The notes beneath the pieces were generated by a model. It saw only the letters and a program-made list of their open reading frames with translations, had not been told where the DNA came from and did no database searches. Source: an uncultured Faecalibacterium sp. (lineage in GTDB: Bacteria; Bacillota; Clostridia; Oscillospirales; Ruminococcaceae). From it: a stretch of DNA of 40,662 nt. Positions 8,763-16,410 of this stretch are shown here, in pieces. Both the position numbers and the translations under genes were made by a program. The first letter of the stretch is position 1. Each line of letters starts with the position of its first letter. The stretch is taken from NCBI GenBank assembly GCA_904394215.1, contig CAJFNF010000047.1, positions 1 to 40,662 on the forward strand. The letters are read 5' to 3'.

Positions 8763-8791
8763 ATGATACTATTTTTTGGGGCGGCACACAA
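8763..8791 (-). promoter_or_regulatory. Promoter of the M50-scpAB cluster
   Basis: Minus-strand TTGTGT, 17-base spacer, TATCAT. Only six bases (GGTACC) separate the -10 box from the ATG at 8756, so a transcript starting at the normal distance would begin at or next to the start codon. It is divergent from the rpmB promoter. Confidence 0.6.
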
Positions 8792-8841
8792 GAGCTGCGG
8801 CCCTCCGATGAAAAAATCTCCATCTTTTTTTCAAAAGGGAC

Positions 8842-8870
8842 TTGCATTTTTCCGTCGCGTCTGGTAGAAT
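8842..8870 (+). promoter_or_regulatory. Promoter of rpmB
   Basis: TTGCAT, 17-base spacer, TAGAAT, ending about 70 bases before the rpmB start codon. No competing element was seen in the 180-bp divergent region. Confidence 0.7.
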
Positions 8871-8939
8871 GATAGGGCTGATTACACTGTATTGTTTTGG
8901 ATTCCCTTTTGATTTCACTTCATAGGAGGTGCGAAAATC

Positions 8940-9128
8940 ATGGCTAAGTGTGAATGCTGCGGCAAGGGCGTGACCTTCGGTATCAAGGTCTCCCACTCTC
9001 ATCGCCGCTCCAACCGTACCTGGAAGCCCAATATCCGCCGCGTCAAGGCGATCGTCGATGGCTCTCCCAAGTACGTCTATGCATGCTCCCGTTGCCTGCG
9101 CGCTGGCAAGATTACCCGCGCTGTCTAA
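8940..9128 (+). CDS. rpmB: 50S ribosomal protein L28
   Basis: This 62-residue protein of the large ribosomal subunit matches L28 over its full length. It carries a zinc-ribbon pair: Cys4/Cys7 (with an extra Cys6) near the N-terminus and Cys49/Cys52 near the C-terminus, the so-called C+ form. The motif SHRRSNRTWKPN is typical. A perfect AGGAGGT stands ten bases before the ATG. It is a single-gene unit bounded by its own promoter and terminator. Confidence 0.98.
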   Translation: MAKCECCGKGVTFGIKVSHSHRRSNRTWKPNIRRVKAIVDGSPKYVYACSRCLRAGKITRAV

Positions 9129-9144
9129 GTTTGTGGTGTATGTT

Positions 9145-9171
9145 GCCGGTCACATTGTGGCCGGCTTTTTT
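9145..9171 (+). terminator. Terminator after rpmB
   Basis: An inverted repeat with arms GCCGGTCAC / GTGGCCGGC and a tiny loop is followed by six T residues, 16 bases after the rpmB stop. Confidence 0.85.
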
Positions 9172-9199
9172 GTTATCTTCAAAAAAAGAGGTGTTTGCT

Positions 9200-9376
9200 A
9201 TGGCACTGCCCAGTGATCCCGTCATGCTGCTGAGCGTGGTGAACCTCAAGCTGCGGAACTACTACCCCACCCTGGACGCCCTGTGCGAGGACATGGACGC
9301 CGACAAGGAAGCCCTTGTGGCCAACCTGGCCTCCATCGGCTACCAGTACGACCCCCAGCAGAACCAGTTCAAATAA
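9200..9376 (+). CDS. DUF4250 domain protein
   Basis: This 58-residue acidic protein starts MALPSDPVMLLSVVNLKLRN and ends with a segment like GYQYDPQQNQF, the layout of DUF4250 proteins. These small proteins look like a three-helix fold and have no known function. The ATG at 9200 has AGAGGTG just upstream; the open frame runs further upstream but through the rpmB gene. It follows the rpmB terminator by 28 bases and precedes the esterase-like gene by 21 bases. Confidence 0.85.
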   Translation: MALPSDPVMLLSVVNLKLRNYYPTLDALCEDMDADKEALVANLASIGYQYDPQQNQFK

Positions 9377-9397
9377 CAGGCAAGGAGGCTTGGCATC

Positions 9398-10249
9398 ATG
9401 ATGGATGGCATCTATTATAAGGAATGGAGCCCGGCTCTGGGCCGGGAGATGGAGTTCAAGGTCTACGGCACCGCCGGCGTGCCGGTGCTGGCCTTCCCCT
9501 GCGGGGGCGGCCGGTTCTACGACTGGGAGAACAACGCCATGCCCGACGCCGCCGCCTGGCTGATCCAGAACGGGCGGATCCAGCTGTTCTGCGCCGACAG
9601 CCTGGCCGGGGAAGGGATGCTGGACAGTTCCCTCTCCCCCCGCCGCCGGGCCGAGATGCAGGAGAAGTACTTCTGCTACATCACCGGGGAGCTTGTCCCC
9701 CGGATCCTGGAGCTGAACGCCGCCGGCAATGCCGCCGCCCACAAGGCTGCCGAAGCTGAGGCGGACGCCCCCGAAACCCCCGACGCCGACGAGGCAAAGC
9801 CCGCCGACAAGAAGCCCGCCAAAAAGGGTCCCGTCCTGTGGGCGGTGGGGGCGGACCTGGGGGCATACCAGGCCGTCAACTGCCGGCTCCGCCGGCCGAA
9901 CCTGTTCTGCGGGGCCATCGGCCTGTCGGGGTACTATGATGTATCCCGGTGGCTGGGGGCTCCCGAGGACGACCTGGCCCTGCGGAACAGCCCCCTTTCG
10001 GCCCTGTCGGTGGGGCTGCTGGACAGCGCCGCCACCGCCGCGCTGCAGCAGGGGCAGTTCATCCTCTGCGCCGGACAGGCCCAGGACGGCCGGGAGCCGG
10101 AGGCCCTGGCCTCCACCCAGGCCCTGGACATGGCCCTGAAGGCCGCCGGGATCCCGGTGTCCACCGAGGTCTGGGGCCAGGACGTCACCCACGACTGGCG
10201 CTGGTGGGCCCGGGCTTTCGACGTCTTTACCAACCGGCTGTTCAGCTAA
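9398..10249 (+). CDS. Esterase-like alpha/beta hydrolase lacking the serine nucleophile
   Basis: This 283-residue protein follows the layout of the esterase family (Pfam Esterase, esterase-D-like). After an oxyanion-type LAFPCGGGRFYDWEN segment comes the nucleophile elbow, then RRPNLFCGAIGLSGYYD, and a C-terminal DVTHDWRWW block carrying His265. The expected elbow GCSMGAYHA is here GADLGAYQA, so Asp153 stands where the catalytic Ser should be. A charged Ala/Glu/Asp/Pro/Lys insertion (about 108-143) precedes the elbow and looks like a disordered linker. It may be a non-catalytic member, or an enzyme with altered chemistry. AAGGAGG precedes the ATG, and the gene is probably co-transcribed with DUF4250. 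Confidence 0.75.
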   Translation: MMDGIYYKEWSPALGREMEFKVYGTAGVPVLAFPCGGGRFYDWENNAMPDAAAWLIQNGRIQLFCADSLAGEGMLDSSLSPRRRAEMQEKYFCYITGELVPRILELNAAGNAAAHKAAEAEADAPETPDADEAKPADKKPAKKGPVLWAVGADLGAYQAVNCRLRRPNLFCGAIGLSGYYDVSRWLGAPEDDLALRNSPLSALSVGLLDSAATAALQQGQFILCAGQAQDGREPEALASTQALDMALKAAGIPVSTEVWGQDVTHDWRWWARAFDVFTNRLFS

Positions 10250-10365
10250 CCAGGCAGGGCCTGGACCCACTCGCGGATGTACCTTTGCCTTGGCATCTAC
10301 CTTCTGAGCCCGCGGACACAAACTGCGCCGCAGCCCATGCCGGGGCTCTAAAACCAATTGCTTTT

Positions 10366-10396
10366 CCCTCATCCGAAAGGATGGGGGTTTGTTTTT
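10366..10396 (+). terminator. Terminator after the esterase-like gene
   Basis: CCCTCATCC, a GAAA loop and GGATGGGGG form a nine-base-pair stem (one G-T pair), followed by TTTGTTTTT. It lies 116 bases after the stop codon. Confidence 0.8.
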
Positions 10397-11090
10397 ATTC
10401 CGGTTTTGGGCGGGTGGGATGCTGACTTTTCGGGTGATTTTGATCTAAACCCGCCCGCCGCCCATAGCGGTGCCCCCTGCAGCCTGCGGCTGCGCCCCCC
10501 TGTGGGGGGCTGGCACCAGGGGCGGCTTCTTTTGTTTGCAGGCTGTGCAGCAGATGCACCTGCCACGGCGGATACGGTGGCGGGAGGTTTGCTTCTCAGC
10601 CTGTGGGAACATTTGAACCCACCCACCCGCCCACAGAGGTGCCCCCCTGTCGCTGCGCGACAGTCCTCTTGCGCTTAGCCGTTTTTTGCGGCGCGGGGCG
10701 ATGCCCGCTTGCAAAAATCGGAGCGCTGCGCCAGCTTCACCTCGCTGTTTCTGCCGCAGGCAGCGCTCGGTTCAGCTGCCCCCTCCGGGGGACTGAACTT
10801 GCAGCTTCTTCCTCATCCAGAAGGAGCAGTCTGCGGTTTAGAGCCCCCACGGGGGCGGGCCCGCAGGGCCGGGGGAACATCTAAAGGGCGGCGGGCGGGT
10901 TTAGATCTAAAATAAAAATACATCTTCCCCCGCCGTGAGACGCAGCGGCCATACAAAAGCCCCCCGGTGGCGGCAAAGCCTCCGCACAGGCGATTGGCCA
11001 GGCTATACGCAGCCGCTCGCGAGCTCAGCAGGTAAACGCCAGCAGCAACGTACATCCGCGAGTGGGTCCAGGCTCAGCCTGGTTTCCTAC
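10397..11090. repeat. Intergenic repeat mosaic 2
   Basis: No gene is supported. It contains the GATCTAAACCCGCCCGCCGCC-type border segment (about 10440) and the reverse-oriented border at 10890-10945. A module A hairpin is at 10679-10721, preceded by the CTCTTGCGCTTAG flank. A module C core is at 10751-10763. There are GC hairpins of the AGCCCCCACGGGGGC type near 10840, and a partial reverse copy of module E near 10559-10620. Module orientation relative to the upstream plus-strand gene is mixed, unlike the arrays that follow an H hairpin. Confidence 0.8.
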
Positions 11091-11119
11091 TTGATTTGCA
11101 GGGATTGTTGTGCTATACT
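11091..11119 (+). promoter_or_regulatory. Promoter of the csoR-copA operon
   Basis: TTGATT, 17-base spacer, TATACT. The predicted transcription start falls just before the CsoR operator palindrome, as expected for a repressor-controlled promoter. Confidence 0.8.
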
Positions 11120-11129
11120 GTGGGCACAG

Positions 11130-11145
11130 ATACCCCCAGGGGTAT
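11130..11145. promoter_or_regulatory. CsoR operator
   Basis: ATACCCCCAGGGGTAT is a perfect inverted repeat (arms ATACCCC/GGGGTAT around CA). This is the form of known CsoR operators, with G-tracts in TACCCC/GGGGTA. It lies 11 bases downstream of the -10 box and 29 bases before the csoR start, so bound CsoR would block the polymerase and Cu(I) would release it. Confidence 0.88.
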
Positions 11146-11174
11146 ATGGAACCCACACAAAGGAGGCCTGTGCC

Positions 11175-11597
11175 GTGGAATCTGAAACCCGAAACCCCAT
11201 CCCCGCCCCGCCGGCGGAGCAAGCGGAATCTCCCGCCTGCTGCGCCCCGTCCGGGGCCGAAGACGCTCCCTGCTGCTGCGGGGATGAACCGGAAGCGGCG
11301 GGCTGCTGCTGTTCCAGCGGCCGCACCCGCCACCGCACCCCCCAGGAATACCAGAACCTGCTCAACCGGCTGAGCCGGATCGAGGGCCAGGTCCGGGGTC
11401 TGCGGGGGATGCTGGAAAAGGACGCCTACTGCCCCGATATCCTGTTCCAGGCGTCGGCGGTGAGCAAGGCCCTGGACAGCTTTTCCAAAGAGCTGCTGGC
11501 CCAGCACATCCGCACCTGCGTGGTGGATGACCTGGAAGCCGGCAAATACGAGACGGTAGACGAACTGGTGCGGGTGATCCAGCGGCTGATGAAATAA
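11175..11597 (+). CDS. csoR: Copper-sensing repressor CsoR with Cys-rich N-terminal extension
   Basis: CsoR represses copper export genes until Cu(I) binds. The GTG at 11175 is chosen because GGAGG stands 8 bases upstream; the longer open frame runs back through the promoter. The 140-residue product has an unusual first ~50 residues with clusters CC (22-23), CCC (33-35) and CCC (44-46), rich in Ala, Pro and Glu. The DUF156 helical domain follows (about 56-140). The Cu(I) ligands Cys86, His111 and Cys115 are all present (YCPDIL and HIRTC). It is the first gene of the operon and probably autoregulated through the operator at 11130. The extension could be an extra copper store or relay; that is inference. 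Confidence 0.92.
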   Translation: MESETRNPIPAPPAEQAESPACCAPSGAEDAPCCCGDEPEAAGCCCSSGRTRHRTPQEYQNLLNRLSRIEGQVRGLRGMLEKDAYCPDILFQASAVSKALDSFSKELLAQHIRTCVVDDLEAGKYETVDELVRVIQRLMK

Positions 11598-11621
11598 GCC
11601 GCGGCCCGCCGGGAGGATACA

Positions 11622-14183
11622 ATGGAACAATACAACATCACCGGGATGAGCTGCGCCGCCTGCAGCGCCCGGGTGGAAAAAGCGGTCAGCAAGGTGCCGG
11701 GGGTCACGGCCTGCTCGGTGAGCCTGCTGACCAACTCGATGGGGGTGGAGGGCACCGCCTCCCCCCAGGCCATCATCCAGGCGGTGGAGGAGGCGGGCTA
11801 CGGCGCCAGCCCCAAACAGAAGGCGGGGGCCGCCGCGGCCCCCTCCCCTGACGCGGCCCTGGAAGCCCTGGCCGACCACGAGACCCCCAAACTCCGGCGG
11901 CGTCTGGTCGCCTCCCTGGGCTTTTTGCTGGTGCTGATGTACTTCTCGATGGGACACATGATGTGGGGCTGGGCCCTGCCCGCCTGGTTTGACGGCAACC
12001 ACATCGCGGTGGCCCTGGTCCAGCTGCTGCTGGCCGGCATCGTCATGGTCATCAACCAGAAGTTCTTCATCAGCGGCTTCAAGAGCCTGTTCCACGGGGC
12101 CCCCAACATGGACACCCTGGTGGCCCTGGGGTCCACGGCATCCTTCGCCTGGAGCACCTACGCCCTCTTCATGATGACGGGGGCCCAGGTCCGGGGGGAC
12201 GCCGCCGGGGTGATGGACTATATGATGGAGCTGTACTTTGAGTCGGCCGCCATGATCCTCACCCTGATCACGGTGGGCAAGATGCTGGAAGCCCGCAGCA
12301 AGGGCAAGACCACCAACGCCCTGAAAAGCCTGATGAAGCTGGCCCCCAAAACCGCCACCCTCCTGCGGGAGGGCAAAGAGGTCACGGTGCCCATCGACCA
12401 GGTGCGCCGGGGGGACCAGTTTGTGGTCCGCCCCGGGGAAAACATCCCGGTGGACGGCATAGTGGTGGAAGGCGCCAGCGCCGTCAACGAGAGCGCCCTC
12501 ACCGGTGAGAGCATCCCGGTGGACAAGGCACCCGGGGACGCCGTCTCGGCGGCCACCCTCAACCAGTCCGGCTTTTTGAAGTGTGAAGCCACCCGGGTGG
12601 GCGAGGACACCACCCTCTCCCAGATCATCCGGATGGTCAGCGACGCCGCCGCCACCAAGGCCCCCATCGCCAAAATCGCCGACCAGGTGTCGGGGGTGTT
12701 CGTCCCCGCCGTCATCACCATCGCGGTGATCACCACCATCGTATGGCTGGCCCTGGGCCAGACCCTGGCCTTTGCCCTGGCCCGGGGGATCTCGGTGCTG
12801 GTCATCAGCTGCCCCTGCGCCCTGGGCCTGGCCACCCCGGTGGCCATCATGGTGGGCAACGGCATGGGCGCCAAAAACGGCATCCTGTTCAAGACCGCCG
12901 CCTCCCTGGAGGCCGCAGGCCGCACCCAGATCGTGGCCCTGGACAAGACCGGCACCATCACCAAGGGCCAGCCCCAGGTCACCGACACTGTCCCCGCCGA
13001 GGGGGTCACCGAACAGGAGCTGCTGGCCCTGGCCGCAGCCCTGGAGCAGAAGAGCGAACATCCCCTGGCCCGGGCCATCCTGGCCTACACCGCTGAAAAG
13101 CAGATGGAGCCCGCCCAGGTCACCGACTTCGAGGCCCTGCCCGGCAACGGCCTGACGGCCAGACTGGAAGGCCGCGTCATCTTCGGCGGCAGCTTTGCCT
13201 TTGCGGCGGCCCAGACCCGGGTCCCCGCCGGACTGGCCAGCCAGGCCGAAGCCCTTGCCCAGGAGGGCAAGACCCCCCTGTTCTTTGGGGGCGAAGGGCG
13301 GCTGCTGGGCCTGATCGGGGTGGCGGACACCATCAAGGAGGACAGCCCCGAGGCCATCCGGCAGCTGCGCCAGATGGGCATCCGCGTGGTGATGCTCACC
13401 GGCGACAACCAGCAGACCGCCGAGGCCATCGGCCGGCAGGCCGGCGTGGACCAGGTGATTGCCGGGGTGCTGCCCGACGGCAAGGAGAGCGTGATCCGCG
13501 CCCTGGCCGAAAAGGGCAAGGTGGCCATGGTGGGGGACGGCATCAACGACGCCCCCGCCCTGACCCGGGCCGACACCGGCATCGCCATCGGCGCCGGCAC
13601 CGACGTAGCCATCGACGCCGCCGACGTAGTCCTGATGAACAGCAGTCTGGCCGACGTGCCGGCCCTGATCCGGCTGTCCCGTGCCACCCTGCGGAACATC
13701 CACGAAAACCTGTTCTGGGCTTTCATCTACAATGTCATCGGCATCCCTCTGGCCGCCGGCCTGTTCATTCCCCTGGGGCTGACCCTCAACCCCATGTTTG
13801 GCGCCGCTGCCATGAGCCTGTCCAGTTTCTGTGTTGTGTCCAACGCGCTGCGGCTGAACTTGTTCAACATCCGCAGTGCGGGCAAAGATAAACCCATCCG
13901 GCCCGTGGAACTGCCCCCGGCCCCTGCGCCCCGGCAGACCACCTGCCCCATCAACGTTACGGAGGAAAATACCATGAAGAAGACCATTCACATTGAAGGC
14001 ATGATGTGCGGCCACTGCGAGGCCACTGTCAAGAAGGCCCTGGAGGCCCTGCCCCAGGTGGACGCCGCTGAGGTGAGCCATACCGCCGGCACCGCCGTCG
14101 TCACCCTCAACGCCGACATCGACGACGCCGCCCTCACCAAGGCCGTCCAGGACAAGGACTATAAGGTCACCTCCATCGACTGA
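11622..14183 (+). CDS. copA: Copper-exporting P1B ATPase with fused C-terminal CopZ domain
   Basis: CopA pumps Cu(I) out of the cytoplasm. The 853-residue protein opens with a heavy-metal domain (GMSCAAC, Cys11 and Cys14). It then has the membrane part with the CPC metal site at 397-399, TGE at 294-296, the phosphorylated Asp441 in DKTGT, SEHPLA near 478 and GDGIND at 638-643. The last-helix residues Tyr703-Asn704 and Met731/Ser735 typical of Cu(I) pumps are present. After a Pro-rich linker a second heavy-metal domain begins at Met785 (CGHC, Cys796 and Cys799), equivalent to a whole CopZ chaperone. A GGAGG stands seven bases before the Met785 codon, so that domain may also be made separately. 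The start lies 24 bases after csoR. Confidence 0.95.
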   Translation: MEQYNITGMSCAACSARVEKAVSKVPGVTACSVSLLTNSMGVEGTASPQAIIQAVEEAGYGASPKQKAGAAAAPSPDAALEALADHETPKLRRRLVASLGFLLVLMYFSMGHMMWGWALPAWFDGNHIAVALVQLLLAGIVMVINQKFFISGFKSLFHGAPNMDTLVALGSTASFAWSTYALFMMTGAQVRGDAAGVMDYMMELYFESAAMILTLITVGKMLEARSKGKTTNALKSLMKLAPKTATLLREGKEVTVPIDQVRRGDQFVVRPGENIPVDGIVVEGASAVNESALTGESIPVDKAPGDAVSAATLNQSGFLKCEATRVGEDTTLSQIIRMVSDAAATKAPIAKIADQVSGVFVPAVITIAVITTIVWLALGQTLAFALARGISVLVISCPCALGLATPVAIMVGNGMGAKNGILFKTAASLEAAGRTQIVALDKTGTITKGQPQVTDTVPAEGVTEQELLALAAALEQKSEHPLARAILAYTAEKQMEPAQVTDFEALPGNGLTARLEGRVIFGGSFAFAAAQTRVPAGLASQAEALAQEGKTPLFFGGEGRLLGLIGVADTIKEDSPEAIRQLRQMGIRVVMLTGDNQQTAEAIGRQAGVDQVIAGVLPDGKESVIRALAEKGKVAMVGDGINDAPALTRADTGIAIGAGTDVAIDAADVVLMNSSLADVPALIRLSRATLRNIHENLFWAFIYNVIGIPLAAGLFIPLGLTLNPMFGAAAMSLSSFCVVSNALRLNLFNIRSAGKDKPIRPVELPPAPAPRQTTCPINVTEENTMKKTIHIEGMMCGHCEATVKKALEALPQVDAAEVSHTAGTAVVTLNADIDDAALTKAVQDKDYKVTSID
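13974..14183 (+). CDS. copZ: CopZ-like copper chaperone from internal start within copA
   Basis: A 69-residue heavy-metal-associated domain (GMMCGHC, Cys12 and Cys15 in its own numbering) is encoded in frame at the 3' end of copA. It starts with an ATG that has its own ACGGAGGAAAATACC ribosome site. If used, it would give free CopZ in addition to the fused form. In E. coli a comparable product comes from frameshifting at the copA 5' end; here the signal is an internal start. Sequence alone cannot say which product dominates. Confidence 0.6.
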   Translation: MKKTIHIEGMMCGHCEATVKKALEALPQVDAAEVSHTAGTAVVTLNADIDDAALTKAVQDKDYKVTSID

Positions 14184-14208
14184 CCTACTTTTTCGGAGAA
14201 AAAGTAGG
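14184..14208 (+). repeat. H hairpin directly after copA stop
   Basis: CCTACTTTTT and AAAAAGTAGG (with CGGAG between) form a hairpin beginning at the base after the copA TGA. CAAAAAGCTTTTCAACTGG follows. It belongs to the gene-end hairpin family seen at seven genes in the window. Confidence 0.8.
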
Positions 14209-14223
14209 CAAAAAGCTTTTCAA

Positions 14224-14640
14224 CTGGTACCACGGACTGCCTGGGCTTCCCAAAGGCCCTGCCGGCGGCAAAGTTCTGCTCTCTTTCGCAGGCTCCCGGC
14301 CTGCGGCCCTGTGAGCCCAAAGTTTCGCCTGGTACCGCTGACTGCCTGGTCCTCACAAGGCTCTGCCGGCGGCAAAGGCCTGCTCTCTTTAGCAGGCTCC
14401 CGGCCTGCGGCCCTGTGAGCCCAAACTTTCACCTGGTACCACGGACTGCCTGGTCTTTCCAAAGGCCTCGCCGGCGGCAAAGTCCTGCGCTCTTTCGCAG
14501 GCTCCCGGCCTGCGGCCCTGTGCGTCCAAAGTTTCACCTGGTACCGCTGACTGCCTGGTCCTCATAAGGCCCTGCCGGCGGCAAAGTCCTGCGCTCTTTC
14601 GCAGGCTCCCGGCCTGCGGCCCTGTGCGTCCAAAGTTTTA
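14224..14640 (+). repeat. Tandem array of four ~105-bp repeats after copA
   Basis: Units begin with CTGGTACC at 14224, 14329, 14433 and 14538 (spacing 105, 104, 105). Each contains the hairpin-forming GCCGGCGGCAAAG and GCAGGCTCCCGGCCTGCGGC segments and ends near CCAAAGTTT. Units differ by scattered substitutions. Single copies occur at about 15225-15330 (-), 20555-20660 (-), 24549-24655 (+) and, diverged, 36735-36830 (-). The array lies inside the probable copA 3' UTR, before the terminator at 14645. Confidence 0.9.
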
Positions 14641-14644
14641 TGAT

Positions 14645-14679
14645 ATCCCTGCTCCCTATCCCGGGAGCGGGGATTTTTT
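14645..14679 (+). terminator. Terminator ending the copA 3' array
   Basis: ATCCCTGCTCCC and GGGAGCGGGGAT form a 12-bp stem (one G-T pair) with a six-base loop, then TTTTTT. Similar hairpins end the other arrays. Confidence 0.8.
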
Positions 14680-15600
14680 ATTTAATCAAGCAAGCGGGGG
14701 CGGGGTACCTGCTGGCACAAACTGTGCCACCACACTTTATCCACTATTTTTCATCGAATCCCGCCGGGCTGCGGTGCCCCGTTTTTGCTGCGGGCCGGAA
14801 CGTGCTTCTTTTTGTTTTGGATCTAAACCCACCCGCCGCCCTAGTAGCGGTTCCCCCGCGGCTGCGCCGCCGCCCCCATACGGGGGCTCTAAACCACAGA
14901 CTGCTCCTTCTATTTGCAGGCTGCTTGCAGCCGCAAAAACTCACGCTATCTATTCCGGCACAGTCGCCGGGCGAAGGAGAAGTCAGAAGCCCAGAGCCCC
15001 CGTATGGGGGCGGCGGCGCAGCCGCGGGGGAACCGCTGGAGGGCGGGTGGGTGGGTTTAGATCATCCCCACGGCCGGGCAATCAGCCTTCCGCCACCGCA
15101 TCCGCCGTGCGCGTCGCGGTTCGGGAGAAGCTGCCCGCGGGCCGCCGGGCCCGCCGGACGCGCCCCCGCCGGGCACAAAAGAAAAATCCCCGCCCCCGGG
15201 ATGGGAGCAGGGATATCATAAAACTTTGGACTCACAGGGCCGCAGGCCGGGAGCCTCCTAAAGAGCGCAGGACTTTGCCGCCGGCAGGGCCTTGGGAAGC
15301 CCAGGCCGTCAGCGGTACCAGGTGAACCTTTGCATCGTACCGGGCCGCAGGCCCAAACGTGGACTAAGAGTCACGGGCCTTGCAACCCCCTAGCCCTCAC
15401 GTAAGCGCGGCCAGAGTGTCCTCTTGCGCTTAGCCGATTTTTGCGGCGCGGGACGGTGCCCGCTTGCAAAAACCGGAGCGCTGCTCCGGGTTGTCGTTGC
15501 CCAAACTGCCGCAGGCAGCGCCTCAGCTCCGCAGCCAGCGGCGGCTCCCTGTTTCGTCCACTGGACGCGGTCGCCGCCGCTGCCCAGTGAAAGTCTTTTG
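14680..15600. repeat. Intergenic repeat mosaic 3 between convergent copA and GT8
   Basis: No gene is supported. From left to right: border segments (about 14815-14850), a GC hairpin CCCCCATACGGGGGC (about 14873), and a reverse GC module (about 14990-15060). A partial module E copy is at about 15095-15185. A minus-oriented terminator-like hairpin at 15187-15217 (ATCCCTGCTCCC / GGGGGCGGGGAT, then T-run) follows the 105-bp unit at about 15225-15330 (-). An ACGTNGACTAAGA-type segment is at about 15345-15415. Module A is at 15434-15476, a module C core at 15506-15518 and module B at 15534-15583. Read from the GT8 side, this is hairpin H, B, C, A, 105-bp unit, terminator. Confidence 0.82.
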
Positions 15601-15625
15601 GGCACTTTTCTTCTAGAAAAGTGCC
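15601..15625 (-). repeat. H hairpin spanning the GT8 stop codon
   Basis: GGCACTTTTC and GAAAAGTGCC form a 10-bp stem. The TAG stop of the glycosyltransferase (15613-15615) is in the five-base loop, so the last codons (Ala-Leu-Phe) are encoded by one arm. Confidence 0.85.
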
Positions 15626-16410
15626 CGCTCTTCGCGGTAAAAGCATCCCAGGGGCCCGATGTAGTTTTTCTGCCAGGGCTTGGGCTTGCCCAGATAGTGC
15701 ACCACCACCGTGTTCCGCCGCACCCAGTCCAGGCTCAGCCTCGTCGCCGGGACCGCGCCGCAGCGCAGGAACAGCCGGTCGGTCATGTTGTAAATCCGGC
15801 TGTCCAGCACCAGGGCACGGCTCCCGAACAGGGCCGTCAGAATGTCCTGGTCGGGCAGGATCAGCCGGCGGCGGTATTGCTCGGCATAGTCCCGGATATC
15901 CTCCAGCCGCACCATCTGCCGCAGCTGTTCCAGGTTCATCAGCAGCACCCCTGAGTTCAGGTAGGGCACCTCTTCTTCCATACCCAGCCGGGCCTGGTTT
16001 ACCTTGTCCATGAATTTCCGGGTATGGCTGCAGGCCATGAAGCCGGCCCCGCCGAAATCTGAGGTGTACAGCGGCGCCAGGCTGTTCAGGATGACGGTGT
16101 CCACGTCCAGGTACAGAATCCGGTCCAGTTCCCGGGGCAGCAGCAGCGGCGCAGCCAGCCGGTAATAAATCTGGAGCGGGTACCGCCCCGACACCGGGAA
16201 CCCCTGAAACAGGCTGTCGGGCACCTGGATCAGGGTGCAGCTGTCCGCCGGGCGAAGGACCTGGTTCATCTGGTCCTGGTCCGCCCGGGTCAGGTCAGAG
16301 TGGAGCACGTAGAGGTCATACCGGTCCGCCCCGCCGTGGCGGAGGATGGTGGCCATGCATTGGGCCCACAGGGGGACAAATTTCCGGTTGATGGAAAACA
16401 AAAGGTTCAT
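15613..16410 (-). CDS. Glycosyltransferase family 8
   Basis: This 265-residue enzyme should transfer a sugar from a nucleotide sugar with retention. The family features are the opening MNLLFSINRKFVPLWAQCM, the metal-binding DxD as Asp102-Val-Asp104 in LYLDVDTVILNSL, and the YLNSGVLLMNLEQL segment. The ATG at 16410 overlaps the stop of the preceding glycosyltransferase (ATGA), indicating translational coupling. The C-terminal residues come from the H hairpin that spans the stop. It is the last of three glycosyltransferases, and the acceptor is probably a glycolipid or wall polymer made by the other two. The specific sugar cannot be deduced. Confidence 0.9.
   Translation of the reverse strand: MNLLFSINRKFVPLWAQCMATILRHGGADRYDLYVLHSDLTRADQDQMNQVLRPADSCTLIQVPDSLFQGFPVSGRYPLQIYYRLAAPLLLPRELDRILYLDVDTVILNSLAPLYTSDFGGAGFMACSHTRKFMDKVNQARLGMEEEVPYLNSGVLLMNLEQLRQMVRLEDIRDYAEQYRRRLILPDQDILTALFGSRALVLDSRIYNMTDRLFLRCGAVPATRLSLDWVRRNTVVVHYLGKPKPWQKNYIGPLGCFYREERALF

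Noticed and set aside
11025..14081. A 1018-codon open frame on the minus strand across csoR-copA
   Set aside because: Shadow of copA; low-complexity Gly/His/Gln composition, no RBS and no recognisable motif.
14224..14640. CRISPR array
   Set aside because: Units are contiguous ~105-bp tandem repeats with no constant short repeat and variable spacers, and no cas gene is near.
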